Origin: Enterococcus_D entomosocium
GTDB lineage: Bacteria; Bacillota; Bacilli; Lactobacillales; Enterococcaceae
Strand: one strand, 5' to 3'
Length of the DNA: 64,000 bases
NCBI RefSeq assembly: GCF_030441895.1
Contig: NZ_JARJAS010000002.1
Made by a program: the position numbers and the translations under genes. A model generated the notes under the pieces. It made no database searches. It saw only the letters and a program-made list of their open reading frames with translations, and was not told the origin of the DNA. This document shows, piece after piece, positions 51,526-58,755 of the stretch (its first letter is position 1; the number at the start of each line of letters is the position of its first letter).

Positions 51526-52104
51526 ATGGTTGTTTTAACGATAGGGTCATTTATTGGATTTGCCATCTTTTTGATCATGATTCAGCTCGGCACGATGCAG
51601 CGTTGGGAAGAAGCGTTTGCTTTGCAGATCATCCAAAGCCGTACGCCTTCTTTGACGCGCATGATGCACTTTTTTACCAATTTAGGAAAAGCCTTTCCGA
51701 CAGTTGCGATCGCTTTACTATTGTTTGTCTTTCCATCATCGCGGGCGGATCTTGCACCAAAAACAGCAGTCAGTATCTTCATAGTATCAGCAGCTGCTTA
51801 CCTGATCAAACGGATCGTCCGACGAGATCGTCCGATCGATCATCGTTTAGTTGAAGAAAAAGATCACAGCTTTCCTAGTGCCCATGCTGCCACATCCGCT
51901 GCCATGTACGGAACGATCGCCTTGAATCTTGGACAATTGGTTCCCTCAGCAGTCCTTCCGATGACTCTGCTGGCAGTTTTGTTAAGCTTTATGATCGGCT
52001 TTAGCAGAGTCTACTTAGGGATCCATTTTTTAACAGATGTGATCGGAGGCTGGCTCTTGGGGACAGGTGTTGCTGGACTGGTAACTTTACTGATGAATAC
52101 CTGA
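51526..52104 (+). CDS. PAP2-family membrane phosphatase
   Basis: 192 residues with about five membrane helices. The three phosphatase motifs are complete: KRIVRRDRP (about residues 89-97), PSAH in HSFPSAHAATSAA (about 116), and SRVYLGIHFLTDVIGG (about 165-180, with the catalytic His). It should remove phosphate from lipids such as undecaprenyl pyrophosphate (BcrC-like) or phosphatidylglycerol phosphate. An AAGGAGG site precedes the ATG. It is oriented against the surrounding translation genes. Confidence 0.9.
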   Translation: MVVLTIGSFIGFAIFLIMIQLGTMQRWEEAFALQIIQSRTPSLTRMMHFFTNLGKAFPTVAIALLLFVFPSSRADLAPKTAVSIFIVSAAAYLIKRIVRRDRPIDHRLVEEKDHSFPSAHAATSAAMYGTIALNLGQLVPSAVLPMTLLAVLLSFMIGFSRVYLGIHFLTDVIGGWLLGTGVAGLVTLLMNT

Positions 52105-52120
52105 TGCTCTTTTCAAATAA

Positions 52121-52157
52121 AAAAGAACAGCTTCGATTGGAAGCTGCTCTTTTTTTT
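52121..52157. terminator. Bidirectional terminator between PAP2 gene and rbfA
   Basis: AAAAGAACAGCTT (52121-52133) pairs with AAGCTGCTCTTTT (52141-52153, one mismatch), with A and T tracts. It ends both the PAP2 gene and the rimP-to-rbfA transcript. Confidence 0.85.
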
Positions 52158-52506
52158 ATTCTTCTGAGTGCAATGCGCGAATCATATCATCAATTTTATT
52201 CCCGTATTGTACTGATTCATCCAATTCGAATTGGATTTCTGGAACTTTATAGAGCGTTAACGCTTGACCTAATTCACGACGAACCAAGCCAGTTGCTTTT
52301 TCCAGTCCTGCTTGGGCTTTTTGCTTATCTGAAGCTAAGTCCGTTAGGGTGCTGTAAAAGATCGTTGCTTGCTGTAAATCTCCAGTTACTCGTACATCTG
52401 TGATCGTCACATCTTGCACGCGAGGATCACGAACTTTTTTACGAAGAATTTGATTGACTTCTTTTAAGATTTCTTGTGCCACTCGGCGATCTCGATAGTT
52501 AGCCAT
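52156..52506 (-). CDS. rbfA: Ribosome-binding factor A
   Basis: A 116-residue KH-fold protein that helps 30S maturation and cold adaptation. It begins MANYRDRRVAQEILKEVNQIL and holds the RDPRVQ-VTITDVRVTGDLQQA segment of the family. It follows infB in the usual order and is the last gene before the terminator at 52121. Confidence 0.96.
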   Translation of the reverse strand: MANYRDRRVAQEILKEVNQILRKKVRDPRVQDVTITDVRVTGDLQQATIFYSTLTDLASDKQKAQAGLEKATGLVRRELGQALTLYKVPEIQFELDESVQYGNKIDDMIRALHSEE

Positions 52507-52538
52507 TCAAAAAGCCTCCTTGTATAGTTGTCATTCCG

Positions 52539-55271
52539 TTATTTTGTCGGTACTTCTTCCATGACATAGCCTTCGATCACGTCATCAACTTTAAGATCGT
52601 TGAATTTCTCGATCATCGCGCCACATTCAAACCCTAGTTTCACTTCTTTGACATCATCTTTGAAGCGTTTCAAGCTGGCAAGTTTGCCTTCATAGATAAC
52701 GATGCCGTCACGGATCACGCGGACGCCACTGTCACGGCGAATACTGCCTTCCGTTACGTAGCAACCTGCGATCGTGCCCACTTTAGATACTTTGTATGTT
52801 TCACGAACGATCATTTGACCAGTGATTTTTTCTTCGAATTCAGGATCAAGCATCCCTTTCATCGCAGTTTCGATTTCTTCGATCGCTTTGTAGATGATGC
52901 GATGCAAACGAATATCGACTTTTTCCGCTTCCGCTTGCTGTTTGGCTTGCGGTGTTGGACGGACGTTGAATCCGATGATGATGGCATTACTTGCTGCTGC
53001 TAGCGTTACATCACTTTCATTGATTGCACCAACAGCTGAATGGACGATGTTCACTCGCACACCTTCAACATCGATTTTCTTCAATGAAGCAGCTAATGCT
53101 TCAGCTGAACCTTGTACGTCTGCTTTGATGATGACATTTACTTCTTTCAGTTCGCCTTCTTTTAGACTTTCAAACAAGTTATCCAATGTCACACGACTGC
53201 TTGATGCGCGTTGCTCCATCAAAGCACGTTTTGCACGTTCTTCACCCGCTGCTCGAGCTGTTTTCTCGTCTTCAAAAGTAACGAAACGATCACCTGCTTG
53301 AGGCACATCATTCAATCCTGTGATTTCGACTGGTGTAGCAGGTCCAGCTGCTTTATCACGACGACCTAAATCATTCGTCATTACGCGAACACGACCGAAA
53401 GTATTCCCTACAACAATTGGATCACCTACATGAAGAGTCCCTTGTTGAACCAATAGTGTTGCTACAGGACCTTTTCCTTTATCAAGGCGCGCTTCAATGA
53501 CTGTACCGATCGCCCGTTGGGTAGGATCAGCTTTCAAATCTTCGACTTCTGCTACTAAGAGGATCATTTCAAGCAATTCTTCAATGTTTTGCCCAAATTT
53601 CGCTGAGATTTCAACGAAGATCGTATCGCCACCCCAAGCTTCTGGGATCAACTCATGTTCACTTAATTCTTGCATCACATGTTGTGGGTTAGCACCTGGT
53701 TTATCGATTTTGTTTACTGCAACGATGATCGGCACTTTTGCTGCTTTCGCATGGTTGATCGCTTCCACTGTTTGTGGCATCACTCCATCATCAGCTGCGA
53801 CAACAAGAATCGTGATATCGGTGATACTTGCTCCCCGTGCACGCATACTAGTGAAGGCCGCGTGTCCAGGAGTATCTAAGAAAGTAATTGGTTTGCCATT
53901 GATGTCGATTTGGTAAGCGCCAATATGCTGCGTAATTCCCCCAGCTTCACCACTTGTTACGCGTGAATGACGTAAAGTATCAAGCAATGTTGTTTTCCCG
54001 TGGTCAACGTGACCCATGATCGTCACAACAGGTGGTCGTGATACTAAATTCTCTTCAATTTGTTCTTCTGCTTCGAAGAATTTATCGATGTCTGCGATAT
54101 CCACTTGAACTTTTTCTTGTGGTTCGATTCCGTAATCGGTAGCAAGCAGTTCAATCGTATCTTTATCTAAAGGTTGGTTTTGATTGACCATAACCCCCAT
54201 CATAAAGAGTTTCTTGATGATCTCTGCTGGTTCACGGTAGATTTTTTTCGCGATATCCGCTACGTTCATGCCTTCTGAATATTCCAATACTTCTGGTAGC
54301 TCACGGAATTTACGTGCTGGAACTGGCGGTTTCTTTTCCGTCTGCTGACGGCCTTTTTTGCCTTTTTTATTGAATTTGTTGCGATTGTTATTGTTGAAAT
54401 TATTGTTGCGTCCACCGTAGTTTGACTTGCCGCGGTTTTGATTTCCTCCACGAGAATCATTCGATCCTTGCGGACGGTTATTGTTACGGTCTGCCCCTTG
54501 CGTATTTCCTGCAGATTGAGCGGCCGGACGGTTTTGTTGCCCTTGGTTATTTGGACGGTTTTGCTGTCCTTGGTTTGTTGGGCGATTTTGTTGCCCTTGA
54601 TTATTCGGACGGTTTTGTTGTCCTTGGTTTGTTGGGCGATTCTGTTGCCCTTGATTGTTCGGACGATTTTGTTGTCCTTGGTTGTTTGGACGGTTTTGCT
54701 GTCCTTGATTGTTCGGACGATTTTGTTGCCCTTGATTATTCGGACGGTTTTGCTGTCCTTGGTTTGTTGGGCGATTTTGTTGCCCTTGATTATTCGGACG
54801 GTTTTGTTGTCCTTGGTTTGTTGGGCGGTTTTGTTGCCCTTGATTGTTACGATTCTCTTGGTTATTCACTCGATTATGACTTCCTTGGTTATTTGGTCTG
54901 TTACTTCCTTGACTGTTCGTGCGATCTACTTGTCCTTGACCAGCAGGACGGTTATTGCTTTGCGTAGTTCGCTGTTGACTTTGATTGTTATGACGGTTTT
55001 GGAAGTTAGGATTATTTCTTTGCGTTTTAAATTTCTTTTGTTCTTGTTTTTCCGGCTGGTTGGCTGGTTTCTGATTTGCGGGATTTGAGTTTGCAGATGT
55101 TTTACCATTTGGATTGCCGCCTAATGACTGCTGCAATTTTTGCGCCTCTCCATCTGAGATCGCGCCCATATGATTTTTGACATCAAAGCCTAAAGATTGT
55201 GCTTTTTCAACAACCTCTTTGCTCGACTTATTCCATTCTTTTGCAAGTTCATAAATTCTTTTTTTTCCCAT
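52539..55271 (-). CDS. infB: Translation initiation factor IF-2 with extended repeat linker
   Basis: GTPase that places fMet-tRNA on the ribosome. The N-terminal IF2-N subdomain (about residues 1-55, KRIYELAKEWNKSSKEVV) is followed by a long disordered, Asn/Gln/Arg-rich linker (about 56-320), then a second IF2-N-like part, the G domain (GHVDHGKTTLLD at about 418, DTPGHAAF, NKIDKPGA) and the C-terminal domains with GMLDPEFEEKI. The 910-residue length is longer than B. subtilis IF2 because of the linker, which contains 12 copies of a 9-residue repeat (X-NQGQQNRP). It lies between ylxQ and rbfA. The GTPase part is ordinary. Confidence 0.98.
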   Translation of the reverse strand: MGKKRIYELAKEWNKSSKEVVEKAQSLGFDVKNHMGAISDGEAQKLQQSLGGNPNGKTSANSNPANQKPANQPEKQEQKKFKTQRNNPNFQNRHNNQSQQRTTQSNNRPAGQGQVDRTNSQGSNRPNNQGSHNRVNNQENRNNQGQQNRPTNQGQQNRPNNQGQQNRPTNQGQQNRPNNQGQQNRPNNQGQQNRPNNQGQQNRPNNQGQQNRPTNQGQQNRPNNQGQQNRPTNQGQQNRPNNQGQQNRPAAQSAGNTQGADRNNNRPQGSNDSRGGNQNRGKSNYGGRNNNFNNNNRNKFNKKGKKGRQQTEKKPPVPARKFRELPEVLEYSEGMNVADIAKKIYREPAEIIKKLFMMGVMVNQNQPLDKDTIELLATDYGIEPQEKVQVDIADIDKFFEAEEQIEENLVSRPPVVTIMGHVDHGKTTLLDTLRHSRVTSGEAGGITQHIGAYQIDINGKPITFLDTPGHAAFTSMRARGASITDITILVVAADDGVMPQTVEAINHAKAAKVPIIVAVNKIDKPGANPQHVMQELSEHELIPEAWGGDTIFVEISAKFGQNIEELLEMILLVAEVEDLKADPTQRAIGTVIEARLDKGKGPVATLLVQQGTLHVGDPIVVGNTFGRVRVMTNDLGRRDKAAGPATPVEITGLNDVPQAGDRFVTFEDEKTARAAGEERAKRALMEQRASSSRVTLDNLFESLKEGELKEVNVIIKADVQGSAEALAASLKKIDVEGVRVNIVHSAVGAINESDVTLAAASNAIIIGFNVRPTPQAKQQAEAEKVDIRLHRIIYKAIEEIETAMKGMLDPEFEEKITGQMIVRETYKVSKVGTIAGCYVTEGSIRRDSGVRVIRDGIVIYEGKLASLKRFKDDVKEVKLGFECGAMIEKFNDLKVDDVIEGYVMEEVPTK
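54525..54848 (-). repeat. 27-base coding minisatellite in infB, 12 copies
   Basis: Twelve tandem 27-base units encode NNQGQQNRP or TNQGQQNRP (first residue alternating Asn and Thr). Units differ by silent changes, so they are not perfect copies, and the N/T pattern suggests higher-order duplication of a 54-base pair of units. The repeat lies at about residues 141-249 of IF2. Confidence 0.93.
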
Positions 55272-55283
55272 GCAATCACCTTC

Positions 55284-55586
55284 CTAACCTAATATTAATT
55301 CCTGCACCTTCCTTGCAAATCCTTGATCTAAGATGCCAATGACCATTCTTGGTTTCCCAATGGCCGCACTGATTTCATCAGCAGAAAATGCATCTAGGAG
55401 CGGAATTTCGTAATAAGAACTTTTGTCCTTAATTTTCTTTTGTGTATTTTTACCAGCATCACTGGCGATAATGACTAAAGCAGTTTTCTCATTGCGAATC
55501 TCTTTTAAAGTCATTTCTTCACCAGTTACTAATTTCCCAGCACGCATGGCTAGTCCTAACATATTTAATGCTTTGGTTTTATTCAT
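55284..55586 (-). CDS. ylxQ: YlxQ, L7Ae-family RNA-binding protein
   Basis: About 100 residues of the L7Ae/L30e fold: LNMLGLAMRAGKLVTGEE at the start and the core ALVIIASDAGKNTQKKI typical of kink-turn binders. Usually found between rnpM/ylxR and infB, as here. The first in-frame codon is TTG at 55592; the ATG at 55586 is preferred. Its start overlaps the end of the preceding gene by a few bases, showing translational coupling. The RNA target is unknown. Confidence 0.92.
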   Translation of the reverse strand: MNKTKALNMLGLAMRAGKLVTGEEMTLKEIRNEKTALVIIASDAGKNTQKKIKDKSSYYEIPLLDAFSADEISAAIGKPRMVIGILDQGFARKVQELILG

Positions 55587-55875
55587 TTGCAAATAACTCT
55601 TTTCGCGCTTTTTGGTGCGTTACATAGTCCAATAGTTCTTGGTAAAATTCATCTGTCAATTTCGTTTCCAGCACTCGATCCAAGATACGCTTATCCCATG
55701 CTTTCTGGGCTTCAGCCGGTTCGATCGCTATATAAGCTCCCCGACCTGGCATTTTTCCTGTCGGATCGATGGAAACAACGCCTTCTTTTGAACGAGTGAT
55801 ACGAAGCATTTCTTTCTTAGGTAGCATTTCGCCTGAAATCACTGATTTTCGTAAAGGAATTTTTCGTTTTTTCAT
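55579..55875 (-). CDS. rnpM: RnpM (YlxR), RNase P modulator
   Basis: A small basic protein of about 98 residues with the YlxR motif RKSVISGEMLPKKEMLRI at the start and the PGRGAYIA loop at about 45-52. YlxR of Firmicutes binds RNase P RNA and tunes its activity. Position between nusA and ylxQ is conserved. ATG at 55875 directly follows a GTG; GAGGTGAG precedes both. Confidence 0.93.
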   Translation of the reverse strand: MKKRKIPLRKSVISGEMLPKKEMLRITRSKEGVVSIDPTGKMPGRGAYIAIEPAEAQKAWDKRILDRVLETKLTDEFYQELLDYVTHQKARKELFANE

Positions 55876-55891
55876 CACGATCTCACCTCAA

Positions 55892-57106
55892 CTATTTTTC
55901 GTCAAACTCAACATTTTCATAATCATCCGCAGTCATGTCTGATGGAAGGATCGCTTCATCAACTGTTTCTGCAGATTCTGTTGCTTCTGTACTGATTTCT
56001 TCAGCAGCTTCTGAAGCATTGGCATCATACTCATCGATATAGTCGCCTTCATCCAGCTTCGCATAAAATTCTTCCATGTCTGTTTCTGATTTGATATCGA
56101 TTTTGAAGCCAGTCAATTTGGCTGCTAGGCGAGCATTTTGTCCGCGTTTACCGATCGCTAATGATAGTTGGTAATCAGGCACGACAACAGTACAAGCCTT
56201 CGGATTATCAACATCAAAAATAACGTCGCTGACTTCTGCTGGATTCAACGCATTGGCGATGAAGATCGCTGGATCTTCATTCCATTCCACGATATCCATG
56301 TTTTCGCCTTTTAGTTCATTAACGATCGCTTGAACCCGTTGACCTTTAGGGCCAACACAAGTGCCGACTGGATCGACGTTGGCATCAAAGGAACGAACAG
56401 CAACTTTGGCACGATCCCCTGCTTCACGAGCAATACTTACGATCTCTACAGTACCATCATATACTTCTGGCACTTCTTGTTCAAATAATCGGCGCAGCAA
56501 ATCTGGATGGCTGCGGCTAACGAATACTTGAGGTCCTTTTGAAGTATTTTCAACACGAGAAACGAATACTTTGATCCGATCATGGGGTTGATAAAACTCA
56601 TTTGGCATTTGGTCTTGTTTTGAAAGCACGGCTTCAATTTTGCCTAAGTTTACATAGATATAACGATTGTCTTGGCGTTCAACGATTCCTTGCAAAATGT
56701 CTTTTTCGTACGCACTAAATTCGTTATAGATAATGTTTCTTTCCGCTTCACGGACCCGTTGCAAAATGACTTGTTTTGCCGTTTGCGCCGCAATACGACC
56801 AAAGTCTTTAGGCGTTACTTCAAAGCGGATTTTGTCGCCGATTTCATAAGCGGGGTTGATTGTCATCGCTTCTTTTAATGAAACCTCTAGTTGCGAGTCC
56901 ATGACTTCTTCTGTCACTTCTTTGACTGCATAGACGTGGATATTGCCTTTTTTCTGATCAAATTCTACTTCCACATTTTGTGCTTGCCCGTAATGACGTT
57001 TGTACGCTGAAACCAATGCCGCTTCCAAGGCATCGATGACAATCTCTTTTGAAATGCCTTTCTCTGCTTCTAATGCATCCAATGCATTCAACATTTCTTT
57101 ACTCAT
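55892..57106 (-). CDS. nusA: Transcription termination/antitermination factor NusA
   Basis: Binds RNA polymerase, promotes pausing and intrinsic termination, and acts in antitermination on rRNA operons. The N-terminal RNAP-binding domain (about 1-125) is followed by S1 (about 135-200) and two KH domains with VGTCVGPKGQRVQAI and LAIGKRGQNARLAA GXXG loops. The C-terminal 40 or so residues are acidic and disordered (EAAEEISTEATESAET). 404 residues is normal for a Gram-positive NusA. Second gene of the rimP operon, with a 21-base gap. Confidence 0.98.
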   Translation of the reverse strand: MSKEMLNALDALEAEKGISKEIVIDALEAALVSAYKRHYGQAQNVEVEFDQKKGNIHVYAVKEVTEEVMDSQLEVSLKEAMTINPAYEIGDKIRFEVTPKDFGRIAAQTAKQVILQRVREAERNIIYNEFSAYEKDILQGIVERQDNRYIYVNLGKIEAVLSKQDQMPNEFYQPHDRIKVFVSRVENTSKGPQVFVSRSHPDLLRRLFEQEVPEVYDGTVEIVSIAREAGDRAKVAVRSFDANVDPVGTCVGPKGQRVQAIVNELKGENMDIVEWNEDPAIFIANALNPAEVSDVIFDVDNPKACTVVVPDYQLSLAIGKRGQNARLAAKLTGFKIDIKSETDMEEFYAKLDEGDYIDEYDANASEAAEEISTEATESAETVDEAILPSDMTADDYENVEFDEK

Positions 57107-57127
57107 GATTCTTTCATTCCTCCGTGT

Positions 57128-57601
57128 TTAAAATTGAATGGCTAAACGAGCTTTGGCAATATTTTTCCGGTCGATCGTTCGTTCTTTTTCTCTGGTTTTG
57201 ATTCGGGTCTTCATAACTAGCTGATTTTCGTCGAATGACTGTAAAAAGCCTTCGAACTGTTTTTCTCCATCAATCGGTTGATATAAAGAAACATGAATGT
57301 ACTCGCCGACTGCCCGTTGATAATCTGCTTCTTTCTTCAATGGACGCTCGGCGCCAGGGGAAGAAACTTCCAAGAAATAGGCCTGTGGAATAGGATCAGG
57401 TTCGCATTGGTCTAATTGTTCACTAAGTTGTTCACTGACAAAGGCACATTCCTCGATATCGATTCCGCCTTCTTTATCAATGAACACACGAAGAAACCAA
57501 TTTTTCCCTTCCTTCACGAATTCTACTTCAACTAATTCAAATTTTTGCGCATCCAGAATAGGGGTCACTATATCTGTAACAGTTTCCACTACCGTACTCA
57601 C
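57128..57601 (-). CDS. rimP: Ribosome maturation factor RimP
   Basis: Two-domain protein for 30S assembly. The FELVEVEFVKEGKNWFLRVFIDKEGGIDIEEC stretch of the family is recognisable in parts, and EVSSPGAERPL (about residues 90-100) is the RimP signature. The longest frame starts at 57640, but the GTG at 57601 has AAAGGAGG at 7 bases, giving 157 residues, normal for the family. First gene of rimP-nusA-rnpM-ylxQ-infB-rbfA. Confidence 0.95.
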   Translation of the reverse strand: MSTVVETVTDIVTPILDAQKFELVEVEFVKEGKNWFLRVFIDKEGGIDIEECAFVSEQLSEQLDQCEPDPIPQAYFLEVSSPGAERPLKKEADYQRAVGEYIHVSLYQPIDGEKQFEGFLQSFDENQLVMKTRIKTREKERTIDRKNIAKARLAIQF

Positions 57602-57646
57602 AACATCGCCTCCTTTATTTCTCAACGAAACGAACTTCATTCCATT

Positions 57647-57676
57647 AAAAAGAGTGAGCGAAAAAACCGCTCACTC
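57647..57676 (-). terminator. Leader terminator between the rimP promoter and rimP
   Basis: GAGTGAGCG (57652-57660) pairs with CGCTCACTC (57668-57676), followed by TTTTT on the minus strand. It lies about 17-48 bases downstream of the predicted rimP transcription start and 45 bases ahead of the GTG start codon. It may also end the DUF4234/DUF2752 transcript. Confidence 0.8.
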
Positions 57677-57699
57677 ACTCTAAGTATCATTACATTGTA

Positions 57700-57728
57700 A
57701 ATATAACACAATTTTCATAAAGATTCAA
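57700..57728 (-). promoter_or_regulatory. Sigma-A promoter of the rimP-nusA-infB operon
   Basis: TTGAAT (57723-57728) and TATATT (57700-57705) on the minus strand with a 17-base spacer; start point near 57693. No alternative promoter fits between the leader terminator and rimP. Confidence 0.7.
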
Positions 57729-57808
57729 CTACTGTCGCATGTTCCCTTCGCTTTCAGAAAAAAACAAAGTATTTTCTTAAAGATTTTTAATGCTTGGGTG
57801 AATGGCTG

Positions 57809-58150
57809 TTAGTGAATCACTTGACCAATCCGACGTAGTAGTTGTGGGAAAATGCTCTCTGGATCAAAGTCCATTGGCGCGTCATGTGGGAAATGAAGCC
57901 AGAGCCGACCACCATAAACCACTAGTACCAAAAGTGTCAATGTCACCCACAGGTTGTGACTGTAGTAAAGTTTGCTGATTTTCGGATTTTTTTTGAATAA
58001 AACAATTCCGAATACGATCGGCACTAACCAAAACAAGGGATGAAAATGCAGCGCACCTTCAAGATCACCCTGAAATAAGTGCAAATAGGCGCGCGTCATG
58101 CCACAACCTGGACAAGGAAACCCCGTTAACCATTTAAACGGACAAATCAA
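57809..58150 (-). CDS. DUF2752 small membrane protein
   Basis: About 113 residues with three hydrophobic helices. The family motif CPxxxLTGFPCPGCGMTRA is close to the start. The pair of cysteines in PCPGCG may bind metal or be redox active; the function is not known. The longest frame starts with TTG at 58162. The TTG at 58150 overlaps the TGA of the preceding gene (TTGA), which suggests translational coupling and is preferred, although either start is weak. Confidence 0.8.
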   Translation of the reverse strand: MICPFKWLTGFPCPGCGMTRAYLHLFQGDLEGALHFHPLFWLVPIVFGIVLFKKNPKISKLYYSHNLWVTLTLLVLVVYGGRLWLHFPHDAPMDFDPESIFPQLLRRIGQVIH

Positions 58151-58581
58151 TAATCTACCCAATCATCTGAATCAGACGAATCGTTTGTATTGTTAGATGA
58201 GGTCATGGCATTTTGATCAGCCGCTTCCCACATTTGGTTCATATCACCTTGTAAAATCGCCATGTTGATGAAATCAAAAGCAAACAGGCTCAAGACGACA
58301 AAAAGAATTTTGTTGTCACTCAGACGAGGCATATTCGCTCGTTGTTGTGCACTCATAAAGATATCCGCAATTCGGTACCACCAATAAATTTGATACAATC
58401 CACAAGTAAGGATCGTGAGTAAAATCGACGTTTCTGGCGAAAGACGATTATCCCCGCTGTATTCTGCCAGCTCTTTGGTTGTTTGGTACATCCAAAAGAA
58501 TGTATAAATGCCACAAGTAATAAATGTTAATAAAATGACCGATACAACCGATTTCTTTCTAACTCCGTAATTATAATTCAT
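58147..58581 (-). CDS. DUF4234 membrane protein
   Basis: 144 residues with about three membrane helices (VVSVILLTFITCGIYTFFWMY at about 12-32, ILLTILTCGLYQIYWWY at about 55-71, and a third near 90-110). The repeated 'TCGxY.xxWxY' motif is the DUF4234 signature. The last 25 residues are polar (Asn, Ser and Asp-rich). It directly precedes and overlaps the DUF2752 gene. Function unknown. Confidence 0.82.
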   Translation of the reverse strand: MNYNYGVRKKSVVSVILLTFITCGIYTFFWMYQTTKELAEYSGDNRLSPETSILLTILTCGLYQIYWWYRIADIFMSAQQRANMPRLSDNKILFVVLSLFAFDFINMAILQGDMNQMWEAADQNAMTSSNNTNDSSDSDDWVDY

Positions 58582-58682
58582 CACAAACTCCTTCTAGTTT
58601 ATTCCTTTTTATCACTTACTAATTATACACGATTTTATTCACAAAAACAAAAAAAATCTAATTATTTTATTTTATATAGATT

Positions 58683-58717
58683 AAAAAAGGTAAATAGCAC
58701 CTGCTGAAAGCAGGTGC
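58683..58717 (-). terminator. Intrinsic terminator of thrS
   Basis: GCACCTGCT (58697-58705) pairs perfectly with AGCAGGTGC (58709-58717). On the minus strand a tail TATTTACCTTTTTT follows, 39 bases past the thrS stop. Confidence 0.8.
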
Positions 58718-58755
58718 CTATACTATAAAATCATTCGTTTTCTTTGAACCAAAAG

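Noticed and set aside
54422..55088. Two long plus-strand frames (181 and 216 codons) opposite infB
   Set aside because: They are the antisense reading of the 27-base repeats, which lack stops in several frames; composition is odd (DGFVVLGLLGD-type repeats), and there is no ribosome binding site.
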